NCBI RefSeq assembly: GCF_004379255.2
Contig: NW_024598628.1
Coordinates: 1-64,000 of the forward strand
Length of the DNA stretch: 64,000 nucleotides
Source: Salvia splendens
Lineage: Eukaryota; Streptophyta; Magnoliopsida; Lamiales; Lamiaceae
Direction: 5' to 3'
Both the position numbers and the translations under genes were made by a program. The notes beneath the pieces were generated by a model, which made no database searches, was not told where the DNA came from, and worked only from the letters and a program-made list of their open reading frames with translations. Shown piece by piece: positions 1-9,298 of this stretch (positions are counted from its first letter, which is position 1; the number at the start of each line of letters is the position of its first letter).

Positions 1-3000
1 ATCCAAAGGAAAAAAAAACCATAAATCAAAACCACGAACCAAGTGAAGTAGTCATCCATCTCGATATCTGAATCTGAAGTTCGGATAGCCCAACTGGTCC
101 ATCCTGACGAGCGACTTCAAATACCGAGGCGCTGAATCCGCATCAAAGAAGGTGATGGCAGGGGTCTGGACCCCCTACCTGCCAAAAAGTCTGCTGGTCG
201 GTTGCCCTCTCGAAAGATGTGAGAGAACATGGACTGTATCTGTGCGAGCAAAGAACGAATGCGAGCCATGTGATGTCTCACATCCGCTGCTCCTCCGCGT
301 CCTGAAGTGAACACCGCGACCACTGCTGCCGCATCCATCTCGACCCAGACATGCGAGGAGAACTGCATAGCCAGTGTCAGCCCGTGAAGAAGAGCTAAAA
401 AGCTCCGCCTCGAAGGCCGACCCAGCTGCGAGAGGCGTACAAAAGGCCCCCAAGAGAGAACCGTCTGAGCCCCGAACCACTCCCCCACCGCCTGCCTGTC
501 CTGTCGAGCTAGTAAAGGCCCGTCGGTGTTCAGCTTCACCCAAGGATCGTCGGGTGGATGCCAAAGCACTTGTAGGGACCTCAAAACTCGCCGGCGAGGA
601 GGAGCCAAGGCATGAAGTCAACGGCCGGGGTGCAACCGCGCCAATGAAGGGGGACTAGCACACCCGCCGCCACCAAGATCCGCAGGTGCCGAACAACCTG
701 CCAAATAACATGTGAAGAACGAAAAGAAAATGCCGCGATGCTTGCAGCTATTCCTCTCCGTCCAGATAAACCAGTATACCAAACAGGAATGATGAAGCTG
801 ATGTGCAAGGCGGTGGCCCTGTGAGAGGACCTCCACCAAAAACCTAATCTATGTGCAATATCAGTGCACATGTGAATGTTGTGCTGATGTAAGGGAACCA
901 GTCATCAAAGTAATCCCAAACCGATCTCGCCAGAGGACTCGACACAAACAAATGCTGAAACGACTCGACTGAAATAGAAGAGACACAACAGAGACACTTG
1001 GATGCAGAGAGATACCACGGGCCTGAACATAACACTCAACAGGGAGGCCTCAGGAGGAGGAGGCGCCAGATGAAGAAAGAGATGGTAGGGGTCAGCCCAG
1101 CATTCCAAACCATGCGAAGTCCGAAATGTCTAGGGGACCGTGTCCGGATGAGCTCCCAAGCTGAGGCCGTCGAGAACTCGCCATCGCCAGTGAGGCTCCA
1201 TCGCATCACATCCCGCCTGCCCACCTCAATCGGAACAGCCCTGATAAGATCCAACACATGCAAAGGCACACCATACAAAGCCAGATAATCATGCAATTTT
1301 TCAACATGCCAAGTATGATCATGCCAAAATCTAGAGACCTCAGCGGCAGGAAGATCAGTCCCGGGCGGACAATAGGTCCTAAGGGGGAGATCCCCGACCC
1401 ACACGTCGTCCCAGAAACTAATCCTCCCTTCGCCTAGGGACCACCTAATGAGACCATGAACCTGATCCCTAATGTCCGTTGAGACGATGCCAAATAGGAC
1501 TATCATGCACAGAGTAAGGAGAAATGAAAGCTACGACCAGCATGGAAACAATACTTGCGCATGGTGAACTGCGCCCCAAGTGAATCCTGCGCGAGAAATC
1601 TCCACCAGAGCTTGATGCTGAAAGCTTGACGACCCTCGGCGGGAAACGACCCGGATGCGAGGCTCCCTCATCAACGGCAGGGCAAATTCTTCTTCTTCCA
1701 GCTAACCCAGTGAATCTTCCTCTGCTCCCACACCGTTCCCCAAAAGAACCGGGCCAAGATCTGCTCCAACTCCCTCATCCAATACTGATAAGGCTTCAGG
1801 ACCTGGAAGATGTGAAGAGGGATGGTTACAAGGGTGCTCTTGATCAGAGCAAGGCGCCCTCCAAGAGAAAGATGTCTGTGAGACCAGCTGTGAATCCGGT
1901 CCACCATCTTCTGTCGGATATCTAAAAGGTAGCCGGCCTTCAGCCCCCCTTATATATAGGGACACCGAGGTAGGTGAAAGGGAGGAATCCCTGCTGGAAT
2001 CCACTCGCCTCTGCCACCTCAGCCGCCCAAGCGTCGAACTTCTCAAAGAAGTAGAAATGACTCTTTCCCCTGTTCACCATCTGACCCGACACGGCAGAAT
2101 AGTGCTCGAGACAATGAACCAGCCTCTCCACGGACTGTCTGTGCGCCCTGACAAAAATGATAACGTCATCGGCATAAGACAAATGGGATATGGCCGGGCG
2201 CGCCTAGCACATCTATACTCCATATCGGGATATGTGTCCACAAGCCTGTTCAAGCTCCTCGAAAGATAATCTGCAGCAAGCACGAACAGTGACGGTGATA
2301 ACGGATCTCCCTGGCGAAAGTCCCCTCGTAGACTTGAAGAAGAAAACCTGCCGGAGCCACCGTTCACGAGCACGAGAACCAGCAAGAAGAGATGCATCGA
2401 TCGACCATACTCACCCACCCCGGCGGCAATCCCATCCTCTCAAGCATCAGGAGGGGAAAGGCACGCACTCGATCATAGGCCTTAGCCATATCTAGCTTGA
2501 GGGCCAGATTAGGCGACTTTGCCTTCGGAATGAGCGACCACCTGCCGATATATGTGAATCAATTCCTGAGCCAAGAGCACATATCACTAAGCAAACGACC
2601 CTTACAAAACCGCTCTGGTTCGGCGCCACAACCCTGAGGAAGCAGCTGCGCCAAACGCGATGTCAAGATCTTGGAGATGATCTTGGTGGTACGTTGCAAA
2701 GGCTGATCGGCCTGTACTCTGCCCAGGTCGCCGGGCTTGCCTTCTTCGGCAAAGAGAATGATGGTTGTGGCCGTGAAGCTGCGGGGCATGGGAGTTCCTA
2801 ATAAGAAGTCCGCCACTGCTGCCACCACCTCTGCTCCTACGATGTCCAACAGTGCTGGAAGAAAAGAGACGAGAAGCCATCCGGGTCCCGAGGCGCTGTC
2901 CCCACTGATGCCAAGACCGCCGCCCTCACCTCATCATAGTCAGGAACTGCACCGAGGGCCCTCGCGGTCCACGGACTCAGGGAGACCGCGCAAGAGATCA

Positions 3001-3552
3001 GGTCCGGCTGCTCCAAGTGCTCAACGTCTGACGTGAGAAGCCGCGTGGAAGTAGTCAACCGCCGACTGTCTGATGTCCTCCTCCGACGTGAGAGTCTGTC
3101 CTCCCTGCCTGAATGGCGTGAATCCTGGACTTCACCCGCTTTTGTCGCACCCACCCGTGGAAGAATTTGGAGTTCCTTTCGCCTTCCTGCCGCCCACCGA
3201 TGGCAGCCTTCGCTTCCAGAAATCCTCCTCCATCCTAGTACGGAGTACGTAGAGAGCGGTGCAACGGCTAAGCTCACTCCTGTGGGCACCCGTGGGGTCC
3301 CCGTCGTAAGCCGCATGCACAGCGGCAACTGCCTCCTCTGCCTCCCTCAGCTTTTCAAAGATGTTCCCCAAAGACCTCCCTGTTCCATCCTTGAGAAATC
3401 CCTTAACTCTGCTGAGTTTGAACTGAAGATTAAGCATGCCGAAGAAGCCCGTCTCCGCCGTCCACACTCTGGCAATCTCAACCCTGAAAGTGTGATGCCC
3501 GAACCCACATGTTCTGAAACCTAAACGAAGGCCTCGGAATCTGAGTCGTGAG
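1..3552 (-). pseudogene. LINE-1: decayed, 5'-truncated LINE (subfamily A) ORF2 and 3'UTR
   Basis: Reverse-strand remnant of the same LINE as LINE-7 and LINE-15. The window opens inside its 3'UTR; the ORF2 stop lies at 52-54 and the copy ends at 3552 inside the region between endonuclease and reverse transcriptase, so the endonuclease and all of ORF1 are missing. Reverse transcriptase, zinc-finger and RNase H segments are recognisable but scattered over several frames by single-base indels (for example near 420-480, 1490, 1630, 2340 and 2890). It is the most damaged subfamily-A copy here and therefore probably one of the older insertions. Its truncated 5' edge is followed directly by GGTTTAGGG, the same register seen at most other 5' junctions. 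It cannot encode protein. Confidence 0.9.
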
Positions 3553-3582
3553 GGTTTAGGGTTTAGGGTTAAGGGTTAAGGG
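3552..3582 (+). repeat. Telomere-like repeats (TTTAGGG/TTAAGGG)
   Basis: About four heptamers, G-rich strand on plus: two TTTAGGG then two TTAAGGG. They join the 5' edge of LINE-1 to the poly(T) at 3583-3594 of the next SINE. Confidence 0.93.
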
Positions 3583-3594
3583 TTTTTTTTTTTT

Positions 3595-3738
3595 AATTTA
3601 AATTAACTCCGAGGAAATTACAAATAAACTCCTATACTAAAGAAAGGAGAAAATTACAACTGATGTCAAGAGGGCTCGAACTCGGCACCTCATACAATAA
3701 TGTCTAAGCTCTTTGCCGCTAGGACAAAGGCTCTGGAC
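3595..3738 (-). mobile_element. SINE-A-related tRNA-derived SINE, diverged
   Basis: Poly(A) tail (poly(T) 3583-3594) then about 144 bp. The sense strand has a box A-like TCCTAGCGGCAAAGAG and a box B-like GAGTTCGAGCCC, followed by a tail resembling SINE-A (TAGGAGTTTATTTGTAATT). It differs from all other SINE-A copies at many sites, so it is an older copy or a separate subfamily. Confidence 0.75.
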
Positions 3739-3757
3739 GGTGTTAGGGTGTTCAGGG
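3739..3757 (+). repeat. Degenerate telomere-like repeats
   Basis: Two mutated heptamers (GGTGTTAGGGTGTTCAGGG) between two SINEs. Confidence 0.7.
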
Positions 3758-3779
3758 TTTTTTTTTTAATTTTTTTTTT

Positions 3780-3944
3780 AAAATTAACTTCATATATTAT
3801 ATCATATATATGAAGGAGGAAATTACAAATCAACTCCTATAACAAGGAGGAAAAGACAAATTACGCCACCCAGGGTTCGAACTCGAGACCTCCAGGATGG
3901 ACGCGGTATCCAGCACCCTTTACCGCTAGGCCAAGGGCTTGGAT
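3780..3944 (-). mobile_element. SINE-A copy
   Basis: Poly(T) block 3758-3779, then a body typical of the family: 3' tail with the ATATATATGAAGGAGGAAATT motif region, box B GAGTTCGAACCC and box A TGGCCTAGCGGTAAAGG on the sense strand, and 5' terminus ATCC(A)AG next to a telomere repeat. No protein is encoded; pol III transcription is inferred from the boxes. Confidence 0.88.
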
Positions 3945-3975
3945 AGGTTTAGGGTTTAGGGTTCAGGGTTCAGGG
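3945..3975 (+). repeat. Telomere-like repeats with TTCAGGG variants
   Basis: Four heptamers: two TTTAGGG then two TTCAGGG, between a SINE-A 5' end and the poly(A) tail of LINE-2. Confidence 0.93.
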
Positions 3976-3988
3976 TTTTTTTTTTTTT

Positions 3989-5021
3989 GTTTCACTGATA
4001 TATCAATAACGATGTATGTGTTTGGCCTTATACCGAGGTAGGTGAGAGGGAGGAATCCCTGCTGGAATCCACTCGCCTCTGCCACCTCAGCCGCCCAGGC
4101 GTCGAACTTCTCAAAGAGATAGAAGTGACTCTTTCCCCTGTTCACCATCTGACCCGACACGGCAGAATAGTGCTCAAGACAATGTGAACCAGCCTCTCCA
4201 CGGACTGTCTGTGCGCCCTGACAAAGATGATAATGTCATCGGCATAAGATAGATGGGTATGACCGGCGCACGTCTAGCACATCTGTACTCCAGCCTCGAG
4301 AGATAGTCAGTTGCAAGCACAAACAACGACGGCGATAACGGATCTCCCTGGCGAAGTCCCCTCGTAGACTGGAAGAACCCAGCCGACGCCCCGTTCACAA
4401 GCACTGAGAACCAGCATGAAGAGATGCATCGCCTGACCATACTAACCCACGCCGGCGGGAAACCCATCCTCTCAAGCACCACGAGAAGAAAAGGCCACTG
4501 CAACTCGATCATAGGCCTTTGCCATATCCAGCTTGAGGGCCAGATTAGGCGAGTTGGCCTTCTGAATGAGCGACCTGCTGATATCATGAATCAATTCCAT
4601 GAGCCAGGAGCACATTATCACTAAGCAAGCGACCTTTGACAAAACCGCTCTGGTTCGGCGCCAGTACCAAGGGTAGCAGTGGCGCCAAACGCGATGTCAA
4701 GATCTTGGTGATGATCTTATTGGTCACATTGCAAAGGCTAATCGGCCTGTACTCCGCCCAGGTTGCCGGGCTTGCCTTCTTCGGCAAGAGTATGATGGTC
4801 GTGGCTGTGAAGCTGCGGGGCATAGGAGCTCCTAAGAGAAGTCCTCCACTGCTGCCACCACCTCTGCTCCACGATGTCCCAACAGTGCTGGAAGAACAGG
4901 GACGAGAAACCATCCGGGTCCGAGGCGCTGTCTCCACTGAGTCGGGGACTGCACAGAGGCCCTCGCGGTCCACAGACTCTGGGAGACTGCGCAAGAGATC
5001 AAGGTCTGGCTGCTCCAAGTG
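3989..5021 (-). pseudogene. LINE-2: ORF2 fragment with a foreign 3' tail
   Basis: Poly(T) at 3976-3988 is followed by about 42 bp (3989-4030) that I find in no other LINE copy here. From 4031 the sequence is LINE reverse-transcriptase DNA, entered inside the coding region after the GFLPLTYLG segment. The copy therefore lacks the C-terminal half of ORF2 and the normal 3'UTR. It is 5'-truncated at 5021. The RT portion (YADD, RQGDPLSP and NQSGFVKGR regions) is frameshifted. Residues such as VSMVRRCISS and NGASAGFF match subfamily B (LINE-16), not subfamily A. The bases 5022-5028 (CTTGGAT) repeat the 5' end of the SINE-A on its left and look like part of a target-site duplication. Confidence 0.82.
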
Positions 5022-5028
5022 CTTGGAT

Positions 5029-5044
5029 GGTTTAGGGTTCAGGG
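5029..5044 (+). repeat. Telomere-like repeats
   Basis: GGTTTAGGGTTCAGGG between LINE-2 and the poly(T) tail (5045-5056) of LINE-3. Confidence 0.92.
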
Positions 5045-5058
5045 TTTTTTTTTTTTCC

Positions 5059-5367
5059 TCAAACACCATCACGGCGGGGGGTTAAGGCGGACCCCCAATC
5101 TGTATATATCAAAATCACCAAAAGAACATACATCAGACGAGCCCAAAAGTGACTCGGTCCGCACGAGAGATACAAAACACAAGAGCTAACAAAGCTACTA
5201 TGGTATCCCCACAGACCGGGTACTAACCATCTAACTAAAGAGAGAATAAACATAACAAAGCTATACATCATAAAAAGGACAAGGATGATGGCCAAAATCG
5301 GGCCAAATCCAAAGGAAATAAAAAAACCATAAATCAAAACCACGAACCAAGTGAAGTAGTCGTCCAT
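5059..5367 (-). pseudogene. LINE-3 ORF3 (small hydrophobic ORF), altered C-terminus
   Basis: Same position as the approximately 99-codon hydrophobic ORF behind ORF2 in other copies (ATG overlapping the ORF2 stop). The frame shifts near 5113 through a one-base deletion, so the last residues differ from the consensus. See the LINE-15 ORF3 entry for the discussion of coding status. Confidence 0.4.
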
Positions 5368-6893
5368 CTCGATATCTGAATCTGAAGTTCGGATAGCCCA
5401 ACTGGTCCATCCTGACGAGCGACTTCAAATACCGAGGCGCTGAATCTGCATCAAAGAAGGTGATGGCAGGGGTCTGGACCCCCCTACCTGCCAAAAAGTC
5501 TGCTGGTCGGTTGCCCTCTCGAAAGATGTGAGAGAACATGAACTGTATCTGTGCGAGCAAAGTACGAATGCGAGCCATGTGATGTCACACATCCGCTGCT
5601 CCTCTGCGTCCTGAAGTGAACACCGCGACCACTGCTGCCGCATCCATCTCGACCCAGACATGCGAGGAGAACTGCATAGCCAGTGTCAGCCCGTGAAGAA
5701 GAGCTAATAGCTCCGCCTCGAAGGCCGACCCAGCTGCGAGAGGCGTACAAAAGGCACCCAAGAGAGAACCGTCTGAGCCCCGAACGACTCCCCCACCGCC
5801 TGCCTGTCCCGTCGAGGTATAGAAGGCCCCATCTCTGTTCAGCTTCACCCAAGGATCGTCGGGTGGATGCCAATGCACTTGCAGGGACCTCAGAACTCGC
5901 CGGCGAGGAGGAGCCAAAGGCATGAAGTCAACGGCCGGGGTGCAACCGCGCCAATGAAGGGGGACTAGCACACCCACCGCCACCAAGATCCGCAGGTGCC
6001 GAACAACCTGCCAAATAACATGTGAAGAACGAAAAGAAATGCCGCGATGCTTGCAGCTATTCCTCTCCGTCCAGATAAACCAGTATACCAAACAGGGAAT
6101 GATGAAACTAATGTGCAAGGCGGTGGCCCTGTGAGAGGACCTCCACCAAAAACCTAATCTAAGTGCTATGTCAGTGCACGTGTGAATGTGTGTGCTGATG
6201 TAAGGGAACCAGCCATCAAAGTAATCCCAAACCGATCTCGCCAGAGGACTCGACACAAACAAATGCTGAAACGACTCGACTGAAATAGAAGAGACACAAC
6301 AGAGACACTTGGATGCAACAGAGATACCACGGGCCTGAACATAACACTCAACAGGGAGCCTGTGGAGGAGGAGGCGCCAGATGAAGACAGAGATGGTAGG
6401 GGTCAGCCCAGCATTCCAAACCATGCGAAGTCCGAAATGTCTAGGGGACCGTGTCCGAATGAGCTCCCAGGCTGAGGCCGTCGAGAACTCGCCATCGCCA
6501 GTGAGGCTCCATCGCATCACATCCCGCCTGTCCACCTCAATCGGGACAGCCCTGATAAGATCCAACACATGCAAAGGCACACCATACAAAGCCAGATAAT
6601 CATGCAGTTTTTCAACATGCCAAGTATGATCATGCCAGAACCTAGAAACCTCAGCAGCAGGAAGATCAGTCCCGGGCGGACAATAGGTCCTAAGGGGGAG
6701 ATCCCCGACCCACACGTCATCCCAGAAACTAATCCGCCCTTCGCCTAGGGACCACCTAATGAGACCATGAACCTGACCCCTAATGTCCGTGAGACGATGC
6801 CAGATAGGACTATCATGCACAGAGTAAGGAGAAATGAAAGCACGACCTGCATGGAAGCAATACTTGCGCATGGTGAACTGCGCCCAAAGTGAA
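5360..6893 (-). pseudogene. LINE-3 ORF2 C-terminal fragment, nonsense-mutated
   Basis: Encodes the C-terminal part of LINE ORF2: connection region, zf-RVT-like segment with the KCLCCV cysteines, and RNase H with the NxDGA, EAELLAL and EMDA catalytic segments. One substitution at about 5585 turns the arginine codon in AADVRHH into TGA, cutting off the last RNase H aspartate region (REGNRPADF). The copy has no native start codon. It cannot give a working enzyme. Confidence 0.88.
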
Positions 6894-6937
6894 CCCTAAA
6901 CCCTAAACCCTAAACCCTGAACCCTAAACCCTAAACC
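6894..6937 (-). repeat. Telomere-like repeats in inverted orientation (CCCTAAA on plus)
   Basis: About six heptamers including one CCCTGAA, ending AAACC. They separate minus-strand LINE-3 from plus-strand LINE-4 and mark the left edge of the first inverted block. Confidence 0.95.
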
Positions 6938-6938
6938 T

Positions 6939-8966
6939 GTGGTGAACAGGGGAAAGAGTCATTTCTACCTCTTTGAGAAGTTCGATGCTTGGGCGGCTGA
7001 GGTGGCAGAGGCGAGTGGATTCCAGCAGGGATTCCTCCCTTTCACCTACCTCGGTGTCCCTATCTATAAGGGGGGGCTGAAGGCCGGCTACCTTTTAGAT
7101 ATCCGACAGAAGATGGTGGACCGGATTCACAGCTGGTCTCACAGACATCTTTCTCTTGGAGGGCGCCTCGCTCTGATCAAGAGCACCCTTGTAACCATCC
7201 CTCTTCACATCTTCCAGGTCCTGAAGCCGTATCAGTATTGGATGAGGGAGTTGGAGCAGATCTTGGCCCGGTTCTTTTGGGGCACAGTTGGGGAGCAGAG
7301 GAAGATTCACTGGGTTAGCTGGAAGAAGAAGATTTGTCTGCCGTTGGATGAGGGAGGCCTCGGCATCCGTCGTTTCCGCGAGGTCGTCAAAGCTTTCAGC
7401 ATCAAGCTCTGGTGGAGATTTCTCGCGCAGGATTCACTTTGGGCGCAGTTCACCATGCGCAAGTATTGTTTCCATGCTGGTCGTGCTTTCATTTCTCCTT
7501 ACTCTGTGCATGATAGTCCTATTTGGCATCGTCTCACGGACATTAGGGGTCAGGTTCATGGTCTCATTAGGTGGTCCCTAGGCGAAGGGCGGATTAGTTT
7601 CTGGGACGACGTGTGGGTCGGGGATCTCCCCCTTAGGACCTATTGTCCGCCCGGGACTGATCTTCCTGCCGCTGAGGTCTCTAGATTTTGGCATGATCAT
7701 ACTTGGCATGTTGAAAAACTGCATGATTATCTGGCTTTGTATGGTGTGCCTTTGCATGTGTTGGATCTTATCAGGGCTGTTCCGATTGAGGTGGGCAGGC
7801 GGGATGTGATGCGATGGAGCCTCACTGGCGATGGCGAGTTCTCGACGGCCTCAGCTTGGGAGCTCATCCGGACACGGTCCCCTAGACATTTCGGACTTCG
7901 CATGGTTTGGAATGCTGGGCTGACCCCTACCATCTCTGTCTTCATCTGGCGCCTCCTCCTCCAGAGGCTCCCTGTTGAGTGTTATGTTCAGGCCCGTGGT
8001 ATCTCTCTTGCATCCAAGTGTCTCTGTTGTGTCTCTTCTATTTCAGTCGAGTCGTTTCAGCATTTGTTTGTGTCGAGTCCTCTGGCGAGATCGGTTTGGG
8101 ATTACTTTGATGGCTGGTTCCCTTACATCAGCACACACATTCACACGTGCACTGACATTGCACTTAGATTAGGTTTTTGGTGGAGGTCCTCTCACAGGGC
8201 CACCGCCTTGCACATTAGTTTCATCATTCCCTGTTTGGTATACTGGTTTATCTGGACGGAGAGGAATAGCTGCAAGCATCGCGGCATTTCTTTTCGTTCT
8301 TCACATGTTATTTGGCAGGTTGTTCGGCACCTGCGGATCTTGGTGGCGGCGGGTGTGCTAGTCCCCCTTCATTGGCGCGGTTGCACCCCGGCCGTTGACT
8401 TCATGCCTTTGGCTCCTCCTCGCCGGCGAGTTCTGAGGTCCCTGCAAGTGCTTTGGCATCCACCCGACGATCCTTGGGTGAAGCTGAACACCGACGGGGC
8501 CTTTACTAGCTCGACGGGACAGGCAGGCGGTGGGGGAGTGGTTCGTGGCTCAGACGGTTCTCTCTTGGGAGCCTTTTGTACGCCTCTCGTAGCTAGGTCG
8601 GCCTTCGAGGCGGAGCTTTTAGCTCTTCTTCACGGGCTGACACTGGCTATGCAGTTCTCCTCGCATGTCTGGGTCGAGATGGATGCGGCAGCAGTGGTCG
8701 CGGTGTTCACTTCAGGACGCAGAGGAGCAGCGGATGTGAGACATCACATGGCTCGCATTCGTACTTTGCTCGCACAGATACAGTTCATGTTCTCTCACAT
8801 CTTTCGAGAGGGCAACCGACCAGCAGACTTTTTGGCAGGTAGGGGGGTCCAGACCCCTGCCATCACCTTCTTCGATGCGGATTCAGCGCCTCGGTATTTG
8901 AAGTCGCTCGTCAGGATGGACCAGTTGGGCTATCCGAACTTCAGATTCAGATATCGAGATGGATGA
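6939..8966 (+). CDS. LINE-4 ORF2, C-terminal 675 codons (5'-truncated)
   Basis: Open frame from the truncation point to the native ORF2 stop. It covers the end of the RT thumb/connection region, the zf-RVT-like cysteine segment (KCLCCV) and a complete RNase H domain (NTDGA, EAELLAL, EMDA, REGNRPADF). Endonuclease and the RT catalytic YADD are absent and there is no native ATG, so this is a dead fragment that has simply not yet acquired stops; that suggests a recent insertion. The ORF2 stop overlaps the ORF3 ATG by eight bases (ATGGATGA). Confidence 0.85.
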   Translation: MVNRGKSHFYLFEKFDAWAAEVAEASGFQQGFLPFTYLGVPIYKGGLKAGYLLDIRQKMVDRIHSWSHRHLSLGGRLALIKSTLVTIPLHIFQVLKPYQYWMRELEQILARFFWGTVGEQRKIHWVSWKKKICLPLDEGGLGIRRFREVVKAFSIKLWWRFLAQDSLWAQFTMRKYCFHAGRAFISPYSVHDSPIWHRLTDIRGQVHGLIRWSLGEGRISFWDDVWVGDLPLRTYCPPGTDLPAAEVSRFWHDHTWHVEKLHDYLALYGVPLHVLDLIRAVPIEVGRRDVMRWSLTGDGEFSTASAWELIRTRSPRHFGLRMVWNAGLTPTISVFIWRLLLQRLPVECYVQARGISLASKCLCCVSSISVESFQHLFVSSPLARSVWDYFDGWFPYISTHIHTCTDIALRLGFWWRSSHRATALHISFIIPCLVYWFIWTERNSCKHRGISFRSSHVIWQVVRHLRILVAAGVLVPLHWRGCTPAVDFMPLAPPRRRVLRSLQVLWHPPDDPWVKLNTDGAFTSSTGQAGGGGVVRGSDGSLLGAFCTPLVARSAFEAELLALLHGLTLAMQFSSHVWVEMDAAAVVAVFTSGRRGAADVRHHMARIRTLLAQIQFMFSHIFREGNRPADFLAGRGVQTPAITFFDADSAPRYLKSLVRMDQLGYPNFRFRYRDG

Positions 8967-9258
8967 CTACTTCACTTGGTTCGTGGTTTTGATTTATGGT
9001 TTTTTTATTTCCTTTGGATTTGGCCCGCTTTTGGCCATCATCCTTGTCCTTTTTATGATGTATAGCTTTGTTATGTTTATTCTCTCTTTAGTTAGATGGT
9101 TAGTACCCGGTCTGTGGGGATACCATAGTAGCTTTGTTAGCTCTTGTGTTTTGTATCTCTCGTGCGGACCGAGTCACTTTTGGGCTCGTCTGATGTATGT
9201 TCTTTTGGTGATTTTTGATATATACAGGTTGGGGGTCCGCCTTAACCCCCCGCCGTGA
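8959..9258 (+). CDS. LINE-4 ORF3, small hydrophobic ORF (99 codons)
   Basis: Intact copy of the small ORF behind ORF2. It is rich in F, V, L, I and Y, with two or three stretches long enough to span a membrane. No known family recognised. Coding status uncertain; discussed under LINE-15 ORF3. Confidence 0.4.
   Translation: MDDYFTWFVVLIYGFFISFGFGPLLAIILVLFMMYSFVMFILSLVRWLVPGLWGYHSSFVSSCVLYLSCGPSHFWARLMYVLLVIFDIYRLGVRLNPPP
9231..9250 (+). other. LINE 3'-terminal RNA hairpin (representative copy)
   Basis: GGGGGT, an eight-base loop CCGCCTTA, then ACCCCC: a perfect six-pair stem about 20 nt before the poly(A). The same stem is kept in subfamily B with a seven-base loop. A stem-loop here could be a recognition element for the LINE reverse transcriptase, as known in some other LINE families; that role is inferred. 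Confidence 0.6.
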
Positions 9259-9298
9259 TGGTGTTTGAGGAAAAAAAAAAAAAAAAAACCCTAAACCT

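Larger units (their letters stand above)
5057..6893 (-). mobile_element. LINE-3: 5'-truncated LINE (subfamily A)
   Basis: Starts at the standard LINE 3' end (sense GTGTTTGAGG, poly(T) 5045-5056), includes the 3' hairpin, the ORF3 region and the C-terminal part of ORF2 (connection domain, zinc-finger region, RNase H). It stops at 6893 inside ORF2. Its 5' edge is abnormal: where other copies are followed by GGTTTAGGG, this one is followed by CCCTAAA, the other strand of the telomere, so the junction is an inversion breakpoint. Confidence 0.92.
6938..9270 (+). mobile_element. LINE-4: 5'-truncated LINE (subfamily A)
   Basis: Plus-strand copy entered inside the RT domain just after YADD and running to the standard 3' end with poly(A) 9271-9288. 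The 5' flank is CCCTAAACC and the 3' flank is CCCTAAACC, the same sense relation to the telomere repeat as the minus-strand copies. The 3' hairpin is at 9231-9250. Confidence 0.95.
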
